Source of the DNA: Comamonadaceae bacterium
GTDB lineage: Bacteria; Pseudomonadota; Gammaproteobacteria; Burkholderiales; Burkholderiaceae_C
Length of the DNA: 64,000 bases
Assembly (NCBI GenBank): GCA_027486755.1
Contig: JAIXOM010000041.1
Span: forward strand, 115,973-179,972
Direction: 5' to 3'
This document shows, piece after piece, positions 24,783 to 32,900 of the stretch (position 1 is the stretch's first letter; each line of letters opens with the position of its first letter). The translations under genes were made by a program, and so were the position numbers. The notes under the pieces were generated by a model. The model had not been told where the DNA came from and searched no databases. It saw nothing but the letters and a program-made list of their open reading frames with translations.

Positions 24783-25085
24783 TCACGCCGCCTCGTCCAC
24801 CCCGGGGCGGCCTGAGCGCTTTTCATCGCCCGGCCGCATGCCCTTGAGCCAATAGACCCAGGACAGGATCACTGCCACCGCGGTGTAGAGCTCGGGCGGA
24901 ATTTCGTCGTCCACATTGAGTCGGCTGAGCAGGGCCAACAGTTGCGGGTCTTCAGTGACATAAACGCCCTGCCGGCGGGCTTCTTCGATCAGGTGCTCGG
25001 CCAGATCGGCATCGGCCTTGGCGGTGACCACCGGCACGGCGTTCATGCCGTACTCCAAAGCCACGGCCTGCTTGATGTATTTCAC
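24783..25085 (-). CDS. FlhB C-terminal-domain homologue (export-switch-like)
   Basis: This 100-residue protein matches only the cytoplasmic domain of FlhB/YscU export-switch proteins: AVALEYGMNAVPVVTAKADA, DLAEHLIEEARRQGVYVTED, then NVDDEIPPELYTAVAVILSW. The four FlhB membrane helices are absent. The NPTH autocleavage motif is also absent; the first strand begins directly at AVALEYG. Such free-standing FlhB-like proteins occur in many bacteria and can partly replace the FlhB C-terminal domain. It follows a FliK-like gene, the natural partner in hook-length and substrate switching. The start is GTG. Confidence 0.88.
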   Translation of the reverse strand: MKYIKQAVALEYGMNAVPVVTAKADADLAEHLIEEARRQGVYVTEDPQLLALLSRLNVDDEIPPELYTAVAVILSWVYWLKGMRPGDEKRSGRPGVDEAA

Positions 25086-25097
25086 CGCCTCCCCCTT

Positions 25098-26201
25098 TCA
25101 GGCCCGGATGTCGATGACCATACCGCGCCCCGAGGGCACCCAGTCGGCCGTGCCCTGGGGCCGTGCGCCGTGAATCACCTGGAAGGACTTCATCGCCAGC
25201 CCCGCCTCCGCAAGCTGCGCGCCCAGCTCACCCGAACGGGCCCGAGCCTGCTCGACCACCCCTTCGCGCACAGCCCACATGGTCAGCTCGACCCGGTCCA
25301 TGCCGTGCAGCTGCGTCTTGAGCCAGACCTCGCCGATCTCCTGGCTGCGCGAGTGCACATTGACGGTCAGCGGCGGCCGCTCCTCGCCTTCCTTGCGGGG
25401 CGCGCGGCGAAACTGCAGCTCGATCGGGTCGGCATCGGCAAACGGCAACATCAGCGTGATCAGCATCTCTTTTTGCGCCTGGGCCTGTACCGCCTGTACC
25501 TGCGAGGACTCCAAGTCGTCGACCGCCCGGCCGAGTCTGCCCAGCGCATCGGGCGAGCTGCCCTCCTCGTCCTCATCCTTGCCAGCCAGCGCCGCCATCA
25601 GCTTGCGCAGCAGCTGCTTGGGGTCCTCCGGCGGCACGGGCAGGCCCTTGAGCAGGCGCACCTCCGGACCCATGGCGTTAATCACCGCCCGGTTGATGGC
25701 CTGGGCCAGTTGCTGCGGGCCGAACTGCGCCAGGGACAGCTGCATGCTGCGCCACTGCCCCAGCAGATCGACGCGGCCGCTGGCTTGCAGGAGGGCGTCG
25801 AGCACGCCGGGCTTGAACAACTGCCCGAGCTGCTCCAGCCCGGGCGGGCGAAACAGCAGATTGCCCACCCGCGAAAAAAACTGGGGCTGGCCCGCGGCCA
25901 GGTTGGTGCTCGGCTGTGCCTGCAAGAACAGCCCTGCGGCGCCGGCGTGCACCTGCAGGGTCAGGCTTTGACCCACCTGCCAGCCGTTGGTCAGGGGCGA
26001 GGCGGGCACATCGATCAGCTTGCCGCGCATCAGCAGGGAAAGGTCGTCGCCACCGCGCGACTGCACCGTCGCCTCCACCACCTGGCCATTGATAAGGTCG
26101 AGCTGGCGCGCCTGCGCCAATGTCAGCGGCAGGAGCTTGCCCTCCAGGAATATCGGATTGGACCGACCGGGCAGCAGCGCGAGGTCGGCCGGCGCAATCA
26201 A
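25098..26201 (-). CDS. FliK-like hook-length control protein
   Basis: This 367-residue protein has no signal peptide. The C-terminal ~90 residues fit the FliK/Flg_hook domain: PLTVNVHSRSQEIGEVWLKT, MDRVELTMWAVREGVVEQAR, ELGAQLAEAGLAMKSFQV. An acidic, low-complexity linker (KDEDEEGSSPD, ~230) precedes it. It may be a second FliK paralogue, since the main fliK usually sits in the fli cluster outside this window. The longest frame uses a TTG overlapping the previous stop (TTGA), so the start is uncertain. It is coupled to an FlhB-like gene 12 bp downstream. Confidence 0.78.
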   Translation of the reverse strand: MIAPADLALLPGRSNPIFLEGKLLPLTLAQARQLDLINGQVVEATVQSRGGDDLSLLMRGKLIDVPASPLTNGWQVGQSLTLQVHAGAAGLFLQAQPSTNLAAGQPQFFSRVGNLLFRPPGLEQLGQLFKPGVLDALLQASGRVDLLGQWRSMQLSLAQFGPQQLAQAINRAVINAMGPEVRLLKGLPVPPEDPKQLLRKLMAALAGKDEDEEGSSPDALGRLGRAVDDLESSQVQAVQAQAQKEMLITLMLPFADADPIELQFRRAPRKEGEERPPLTVNVHSRSQEIGEVWLKTQLHGMDRVELTMWAVREGVVEQARARSGELGAQLAEAGLAMKSFQVIHGARPQGTADWVPSGRGMVIDIRA

Positions 26202-26704
26202 GGGTATCGCACCCAGCGCCGGCGCTCTTCGGCCGAGGTCGGTGGCGGCGGGAAATAAGCCCCCGCCTCGCGCGGCTCGAGCAGCGGCAACAAAATATCG
26301 CGCAGCATGGGACGCAGATCCGGCAAAGCCAGCTGGGTGCCAGGCTTGAGGCGAGTGGCCTTGCCGGCAGTGAAGGCCTTGGGGTTGGCCTGAATCAGCG
26401 CGTCGCGCAGCAACTCGTCCTTGAGCGGAATATCGGCCATGGTTTTTTTGACCACCCGATCGGCCGTATCACCGGCCACGGTCACGTAGCTGCGGCCGCC
26501 ACTTGGGGCATGCGCATGGCCGTGTCCGGCGCCGTGCGCCGGCGCAGGACCATGAGCAGATCCGTGGGCTGCCCCATATGCAGCCGGCTCGGGCCTGGCC
26601 GCAGGCGCGCCCGCGGCCTGTGCAAGGCCGGCGACGAGCAAGCAGCCCGCTGCCAGCCAAGCTGACCGCAAGCTGGGCATGGTGGAATGAAAAAAACGCG
26701 ACAT
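26198..26704 (-). CDS. FimV-like exported LysM-type protein
   Basis: This 168-residue protein starts MSRFFHSTMPSLRSAWLAAG with a signal peptide ending LAQAAGA; the ATG at 26704 has a strong AAGGAG site. A His/Ala/Gly/Pro-rich linker (about 35-68, with many HG/HA pairs) follows. A LysM/FimV N-terminal-like unit (about 70-130) includes KTMADIPLKDELLRDALIQA and RLKPGTQLALPDL. FimV/HubP-type proteins bind peptidoglycan and organise cell poles. The short form here may anchor or localise the flagellar base. The His-rich linker could bind metal, but that is speculation. It sits between flgT-like and fliK-like genes. Confidence 0.68.
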   Translation of the reverse strand: MSRFFHSTMPSLRSAWLAAGCLLVAGLAQAAGAPAARPEPAAYGAAHGSAHGPAPAHGAGHGHAHAPSGGRSYVTVAGDTADRVVKKTMADIPLKDELLRDALIQANPKAFTAGKATRLKPGTQLALPDLRPMLRDILLPLLEPREAGAYFPPPPTSAEERRRWVRYP

Positions 26705-26720
26705 GCTTACTCCTTGGATC

Positions 26721-27911
26721 TCAATTCGGCTTGTCCATCGGCCAGGCCTGCCAGTTCGGCCGCACCGCGCTGGCCGGGCCAGCCAGCACCTGAAGCTGAG
26801 CCCGGGTGTCCGAGACCTGCTCGACCCGCGCCAGTACCAAAGTCTGGGCGGCCTCGGACTCCAGCATGCGGCCGGGCCAGCGGCGGCGATCCGACACCAG
26901 CCATTCATCGCCCGCACGAACGCCGGCCAGCCTTCCCTGATCAATCTGCAGCTTATCGGCCTGGGAGTTGATCACCTGCACCTGCACCGGCTCGCAAGCC
27001 AGGTGCTCGGTGACCGCCTGGGCCCAGCCGCGCACCAGGGCCTGCAACTGCTCGCCGCTGCTGGGGTGCAGACGCGGCGCTGACAGCGCCCGCTCCTGCG
27101 CCAGCAAGGGCAATTCAGCCATCCGCTGCCAAACCGGTCGGCTCTCGCGCGGCGAAAGCAGGCTCAGCGAGAGCCGGACCCGCCCCGAAACCCCCGACCA
27201 AGGCAGATGGATGATGGGCGCTGCAGAAGGCACCTGCTCCATGTCCAATTGCAGGCGCCAAGTTAGGGCCGGCGAAGTGGCCGGCCCGGCGGTGAGCAGG
27301 CGCTCGTACATCGCCTGTGAGGAGGTCGCCTGCGCCACGGGCGCGGCCTGCAGTTCCAGTAAATGCCAACGCGAAGCCCCCGCTGCATCGCGCCAAGCGC
27401 CGGCCAGCACCTGGGCGGCGTCGCGGCGCAGATGCTCCTCATCGATAGGCCAATGCCCGCGGGGCTGTAGAAGCAGTCCAACCACATGGTGCAGGCCCTC
27501 CTGCACCCGGCAATCTGCCGCGGCTGTCGCCGGTTTGGCGCCGGCAGGCTTGGTATCGGCAGCTTGCGGCTTGTGCAGGTCCTGCGGCGACTGCACCTGT
27601 AGCTGCGCCTGCGGTTGGCCCTGCGCGTCGCGGCTGTAAGCCATCACCCGCACCCCGCGCACCTGCATGCCGGTGCGAAAACTGCTGGATTCGCGCAGCG
27701 CGCCCTTCTCATCGATCCAGGCCGTGGTCTGAACCTGCGTGGCGCCCTGCAGGGACTTTTGCGCCAGGCCGTGACGTACCGCCTGCAGGCGCTCCTCCGC
27801 ACTGAGCTCGGCCGCCACTGAGGCGCCGGCAGCCAACAGCAGGGCCGCCAGCATCACCGGGGCTGGCCATGCGGGCCCTAACAGAGACCGTGCCACGGGC
27901 TGAACCGGCAT
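26721..27911 (-). CDS. flgT: FlgT-like flagellar assembly protein (H-ring component)
   Basis: This 396-residue protein has a signal peptide (cut near GASVAA-ELSAEE); the ATG at 27911 is preferred to a TTG two codons earlier. The N-terminal part (LSAEERLQAVRHGLAQKSLQ), the middle domain and the C-terminal beta-domain (KLQIDQGRLAGVRAGDEWLV, then RVEQVSDTRAQLQVL) fit FlgT. In Vibrio, FlgT builds the H ring and recruits FlgO/FlgP. The similarity is at domain level, so the family call is less firm than for FlgP. It lies 2 bp downstream of the flgP-like gene, as expected for partners. Confidence 0.7.
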   Translation of the reverse strand: MPVQPVARSLLGPAWPAPVMLAALLLAAGASVAAELSAEERLQAVRHGLAQKSLQGATQVQTTAWIDEKGALRESSSFRTGMQVRGVRVMAYSRDAQGQPQAQLQVQSPQDLHKPQAADTKPAGAKPATAAADCRVQEGLHHVVGLLLQPRGHWPIDEEHLRRDAAQVLAGAWRDAAGASRWHLLELQAAPVAQATSSQAMYERLLTAGPATSPALTWRLQLDMEQVPSAAPIIHLPWSGVSGRVRLSLSLLSPRESRPVWQRMAELPLLAQERALSAPRLHPSSGEQLQALVRGWAQAVTEHLACEPVQVQVINSQADKLQIDQGRLAGVRAGDEWLVSDRRRWPGRMLESEAAQTLVLARVEQVSDTRAQLQVLAGPASAVRPNWQAWPMDKPN

Positions 27912-27913
27912 GA

Positions 27914-28432
27914 TCAACGGGCCCGTGCCTGCAACTGGCCCAGGTAGAGCGCGCGCAGATCCTGCACCACCGCCTTGTCCAGGCTCAGCGTGGTTTCATA
28001 GGTATCGTCGCCGGCCGGGGTGATGCTCACCAGCACCGCGCCATAAATCACGCCTTCAACGCGGGCGCGGAAGGTATCGCTTTGCACCGTCATGTCGGCC
28101 ACGGTGGTGGTGGCATCGAGCTGCTGGCCATAGACCTGCTCGGTCAAAGCGCGGTAGGCATCGAGCTTGGAAGCGCGGATAGCCATCAGGCGCTGCTGGG
28201 CCGGGTTGCGGTGGTTTTGCACGCTGATCACCGCGTAACCGGTGGCCGTCAGCGTTTCGCGTCTTTCCACCATGGGCGCAATCAGCCCGGCCGACTCGAT
28301 CTTGGTCGCTTTGGTCTCATTGACCGTGGCAGTCGGCCAGGGCATGAGCGTCTGGCAGCCTGACAAGGCCAGCAGCAGCAAGCCGCCAAGCGCCCAGGTC
28401 GAGCAAGGGGAGAGATGGTTAGTACGTTTCAT
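27914..28432 (-). CDS. flgP: FlgP-like LPP20-family outer-membrane lipoprotein
   Basis: This 172-residue lipoprotein has a lipobox (LLLALSGC) near residue 24. The LPP20/FlgP domain (about 60-160) shows RLMAIRASKLDAYRALTEQV, YGQQLDATTTVADMTVQSDT and RVEGVIYGAVLVSITPAGDD. FlgP forms the basal disk or outer H ring in Vibrio and Campylobacter, giving outer-membrane anchorage and high torque. The ATG at 28432 has an AGAGGAAAA site. It is first in a five-gene operon under a clear sigma-28 promoter. The neighbouring FlgT-like protein supports a flagellar rather than general LPP20 role. Confidence 0.85.
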   Translation of the reverse strand: MKRTNHLSPCSTWALGGLLLLALSGCQTLMPWPTATVNETKATKIESAGLIAPMVERRETLTATGYAVISVQNHRNPAQQRLMAIRASKLDAYRALTEQVYGQQLDATTTVADMTVQSDTFRARVEGVIYGAVLVSITPAGDDTYETTLSLDKAVVQDLRALYLGQLQARAR

Positions 28433-28477
28433 GCTTTTCCTCTGAAGGTCGCGAGAGCTCACGGTCTGACGCTTGCA

Positions 28478-28504
28478 GAATCGGCACGACCCGGCCAAGC
28501 TTGA
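28478..28504 (-). promoter_or_regulatory. Sigma-28 promoter of the flgP-flgT operon
   Basis: Minus strand: -35 TCAAGCTT from 28504, 15-bp spacer after TCAA, -10 GCCGATTC at 28485-28478. Predicted start near 28471, 40 nt before flgP. The rest of the divergent gap (28433-28650) shows no GG-N10-GC sigma-54 motif on either strand and no clear sigma-70 promoter for the regulator gene. Confidence 0.72.
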
Positions 28505-28650
28505 GAACCGGATGCGGGCTAATTCCAGGCTGGCGATGCAAAAACAAGAGGTTTGCAAAAGATTGATATGCGATTGTGTAACAAACGTATTGCTTTTTTA
28601 ACTCTTTGTGTGAAACTCAGCGTCTATAAAAGCGATAGATCCTCTCCTTG

Positions 28651-29751
28651 ATGCTGTCCAGTCACCCATTTATCGGTAAGAGCCAAGCCGCTTCGGCAGT
28701 GCGGACCATGATCGCGCGGGTGGCCAATTCTCCGGCCACGGTGCTGATCACCGGCGAAAGCGGCACCGGCAAGGAACTGGTGGCGCGGGCTCTGCACGAG
28801 CAGTCGGAGCGGCGAGGCGGCAATTTTGTGCCGATCAACTGCGCAGCCATTCCCAAGGACCTGATCGAGAGCGAACTGTTCGGCCACCGCAAGGGCGCCT
28901 TCACCGGTGCCATGGCCGACCGGGTTGGCCGATTCGAGTTGGCCCACGGCGGCACCATTTTCCTCGACGAAATCGGCGACCTGCCGCTGGACATGCAGGT
29001 CAAGCTGCTGCGGGTGCTGCAGGAGCGCCAGGTCGACCCGATCGGCGGCAGCAAGGCGGTGACCATCGATGTGCGGGTGGTGGCGGCCACCCACCGCGAC
29101 CTGGAGGCCGAAATCGCCGCCGGCCGATTCCGGGAAGACTTGTACTACCGGCTCAATGTGCTGCCCCTGCACACCTGCCCGCTGCGCGAGCGGCCCGATG
29201 ACCTGCCCGAATTGCTGGGCTTTTTTGCCAAGCGCTTTGTACCCAAGGGGCAGGCTCCGATCAGCTTTACCGAAGACTTCATGTCGGCCCTGCAGGCCTA
29301 CGCCTGGCCGGGCAATGTGCGGGAGTTGTCCAATCTGGTTGACCGCTTCAGCACCCTGTTCACCGGCGAGCACCTGGCGCTGGGCACGGTGCCGGCCAAC
29401 CTGCTGCCCAAAGGCCTGGCCGCACTGCAGGCCGAGCGCTGCGTCAATCCGATCACCGATCTGCTGCCCGTCGAAGCTGCGCCGATAGCCCCCGAGGCCG
29501 ACCCCGCCGCCGCCGAAGTCAGCGATATAGAGAGCATCATCATGCTGGCCCAGGGCGGCATGCCCAGCCCGGTCCTGCCGCCCGAAGGCCTGAGCCTGAA
29601 AGAGCGGCTGGCCGACATCGAGCGCGACCTGATCCAACAGGCGCTAGAGCGCACCGACGGCAACGTCTCCCAAACCGCCCGCCTGCTCAGCCTACAGCGC
29701 ACCACCCTGATCGAGAAGATCCAGAAATACGCCCTGCGACCGGGCAGCTGA
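28651..29751 (+). CDS. Sigma-54-dependent activator, FleQ/FlrA-like, without N-terminal domain
   Basis: This 366-residue protein is an AAA+ enhancer-binding protein that starts at the ATPase domain. It has Walker A GESGTGKE (35-42), the sigma-54-contacting GAFTGA loop (82-87), Walker [10 protein letters not shown] (101-109), an arginine-rich sensor region ([11 protein letters not shown]) and WPGNVREL. A variable linker (about 275-320) leads to a Fis-type helix-turn-helix (about 338-362). The HTH resembles FleQ/FlrA. The ~130-aa FleQ N-terminal domain is missing, so control must be by expression, ligand binding to AAA+, or a partner such as FleN. The ATG at 28651 lacks an obvious ribosome site. 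It is the likely activator of the sigma-54 promoters listed. Confidence 0.88.
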   Translation: MLSSHPFIGKSQAASAVRTMIARVANSPATVLITGESGTGKELVARALHEQSERRGGNFVPINCAAIPKDLIESELFGHRKGAFTGAMADRVGRFELAHGGTIFLDEIGDLPLDMQVKLLRVLQERQVDPIGGSKAVTIDVRVVAATHRDLEAEIAAGRFREDLYYRLNVLPLHTCPLRERPDDLPELLGFFAKRFVPKGQAPISFTEDFMSALQAYAWPGNVRELSNLVDRFSTLFTGEHLALGTVPANLLPKGLAALQAERCVNPITDLLPVEAAPIAPEADPAAAEVSDIESIIMLAQGGMPSPVLPPEGLSLKERLADIERDLIQQALERTDGNVSQTARLLSLQRTTLIEKIQKYALRPGS

Positions 29752-29792
29752 GCCGCCGAGACAGGCCAGCCCCACCCCGACGGCTTCCTAAA

Positions 29793-29882
29793 TGTGGGAG
29801 AGCCTCTTTGTAGGAGCGCCGCCCCGGCGCGATGCGGCTTCCGATCAAGCACCCATCGCCGCGAGGGCGCGGCTCCCACACC
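29793..29882. repeat. Palindromic intergenic element C (REP/BIME-like), between convergent genes
   Basis: Bounded by TGTGGGAG (29793-29800) and CTCCCACA (29873-29880). The left arm (29802-29833) is an exact inverted copy of element B; the right 29 bp (29854-29882) match element A. Strong internal hairpins include GCGCCG/CGGCGC and GCCGCG/CGCGGC. It fills the 175-bp gap between the stop codons of the activator and the giant gene and probably ends transcription from both sides. Confidence 0.78.
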
Positions 29883-29926
29883 CCTCCCCGACCGCTTGCT
29901 CCCAAACCCACCCTGACGCCAGTCCA

Positions 29927-32900
29927 TCAAGCCTGATCAGATCCACCTTCCGGGGCCGACGCAGGGGCCTGCTGCGCTGGCGCCGGGGCCTCTGACCAGC
30001 CCAGCCACTGACTGAGTTTCTCCGCGGCGCCCTTGAGGCTAGAGATCAAGCCGCCTGCAGAGTCAGCCGGGGGGCTCGGCACATTGGCACCGGGCATCAG
30101 GCCCAGCAACTCTTCCTCAGGCAGCAGCCAGCGCACGCCCGAATTGGGCACCGCTGCCGGCGCATCGGGCGCAGCCTTGGCCGGCTCGGCGGGCTTGTCG
30201 CTCTCGGTGCTGAGCGCAGGTCGGGTCTCGACGGCTGGAGCCTGCTGAGGCGGGGCTGCGTTCGGCAGGGACTCAGATCGGGCTGGCGGCGCGTCTCGTC
30301 CCGCATCGGCCGCTGGCGGCGCGGTGCGCACCACCCAGCCGCTGATGCTTTCCGCGTCACCGGGCAAGGGGTTACTGCCCTGACGCGTCAAGGTCATGGC
30401 CATGTCCATCAACTGAGTGCTGGACTTGGGCTGCGCCATCACACTGATGCTGGCAACCGGCACCTGACGGCTGGGGCCGACCTGCACGGTCGAGCGTGCG
30501 TTCGTGGTCAACACCGGGGCCGAGCGCTCGAGCGCATCCTGCGGCGCCGTCTCCGCGCCCCAGCTCTGGGCGAGCAACTGGTTCATGCGCACAAGCGGTG
30601 AGCTGGGCTGCGCCATCAGGGCGCCGCTCTTGAGGGTGGCCGTCAATAACAAAGTGGTGTCGATCTGGCTGCGGCCCATCCAGGTGATGCCAGTGGCCCG
30701 AACCAGATTCGACCTGACGATCAGCTGCCCCTGCTCCTCGATGGCGCCTCGGCCGCCGAGCAGCACCACCCAGTCGTTGGCACCCGCCACCACGCTCTGT
30801 GCGGACAGGGTCAGGCCGGTCTGGCCAGCAATGACCACATCGCCACTGCCGCTGTTGAAGGCACTGAGGCTGGCAGCCGATCCGATCTGATCGACCAGCA
30901 CCCGCTCGTAGCCGAAGCCGCCGATACCGGCACGCGCCTGCAAATGCAAGGCCCCATCGAAGGCCAGCGGCTGGGCATCTTCCTGCGGCTGCGCCTTGAT
31001 CGCGCGTCCCGCATCGATCAGCGCATTTTGCGCACTCAAAGTCAGACCGGAGGTCCACACATCAGAGCCGGCGCGCAGCTGCACAGATCCGCCTGGCGCC
31101 TGCAGGACCGACCCCTGCGGCAAACGCAGGCTGTCACTGCGGCTTATCGCCAGCTCTGCCCCCTGCAGATGCACCGCAGCGCCAAATTCATGCGCCTGAT
31201 CCAAGGTGACGGACTGGCCAGGCGCGCTGATGCGGGTCTGCCCACCCACACGGAGCAAGCCGTTATCGGTGACCGTACCGCCAGCCGCGATGCTGAGCTC
31301 GCCGCTGACGGTAAACGTGCCCAGGTCGAGCCCGTTGACGTCATTGATCGACGCGCTGGCCGCTGTGATGCTGACCGTCCCCCCGAAATTGTTGGCACTG
31401 TCCAGGGTGACGCTTTGACCCGCCGCGCTGATGAAGGTCTGGCCACCCACACTGAGCACGCCGCTGTCGGTCAGCGCACCGCCAACTGTTACGCCAAGGT
31501 CGCCGCTGAGCGTGACCGTACCCAGATCCAGGGCATTGATGTCCTTGACCGAAGCGCTGGCCGCGTTGATGCTCAACGCACCGCCAAAGTTGTTGGCGCC
31601 ATCCAGCGTGACGCTTTGGCCGACTGCGTTGATCCGCATCTGGCCGCCCACGCTGAGCACGCCGCTGTCGGTCACCGAACCGGCAGCCGTGAGCGTCAGG
31701 TCGCCGCTGACATTGACCGCGCCCAGATCGAGCGCATTGACATCCTTGACCGAGGCGCTGGCCGCAGTGACGCTGACTGCGCCAGTGAAGTCATTGCCGG
31801 CGCCGAGCGTGACCGACTGGCCGGTGAACTGAGCGTTCCCCGTCACCGTCCAGGCCCCGCTCTGGACAATGGCGCCAGCCGCCGTCAGGGTCAAGGTGTC
31901 GACAGACAGCGCTGCCAGGTCGAGCGCACCGGCGCTGCTCACACTGGCCTGGCTGGCCAGCAGGGTCAGGCTACCGCCAAAGTTGTTGGCACTATCGAGC
32001 GCCACGCTCTGGCCGGCTGCGCTGATGCGCGTCTGGCCGCCCACGCTGAGCACGCCGCTGTCGCTCACCGCACCAGCTGCAGTGATGCGCAGCTCGCCAC
32101 TGACGTTGATCGTCCCAAGGTCCAGCGCATTGACATCCTTGACCAACGCACTGGCAGCGTTGATGCTCAGCGCTCCGCTGAAGTTGTTGGCGCTGTCCAG
32201 CGCGACGCTTTGGCCGACCGCGTTGATGCGGGTCTGGCCGCCTACGCTGAGCAGGCCGCTGTCGGTCACCGAACCCGCGGCATTGAGTGTCAGATCGCCA
32301 CTCATGGTCATAGCACCCAGATCGAGCGCATTGAGGTCATTGATCGACGCGCTGGCCGCTGTGATGCTCACCGCCCCCCCGAAATTGTTGGCGCTGTCCA
32401 GGGTCACGCTTTGGCCAGCCGCGCTGATGAAGGTCTGGCCACCCACACTGAGCACACCGCTGTCGGTCAGCGCACCGCCAACCGTTACGCCAAGGTCGCC
32501 GCTGAGCGTGACCGTACCCAGATCCAGGGCATTGATGTCCTTGACCGAAGCGCTGGCCGCGTTGATGCTCAGCGCACCACCAAAGTTGTTGGCGCCGTCC
32601 AGCGTGACGCTCTGGCCGACTGCGTTGATCCGGGTCTGTCCGCCCACGCTGATGGCGCCGCTGTCGGTGACCGCACCAGCAGCCGTGAGGGTGAGGTCAC
32701 CGCTAAGGGCAATCACACCCAGATCCAGTGCATTGACGTCATTGAGCGACGCGCTGGCGGCACTGATGCCAACCGAGCCACCAAAGTCATTGCCAGCGCC
32801 AAGTGTGACCGACTGGCCGGTGAACTGACTGTTCCCCGTCACCGTCCAGGCCCCGCTCTGGGTGATCGCGCCTGCCGCCGTCAGGGTCAAGGCATCGACA

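Noticed and set aside
28433..28650. Sigma-54 promoter for the activator or the flgP operon
   Set aside because: No GG-N10-GC with correct spacing was found on either strand. The flgP side has a clear sigma-28 motif instead.
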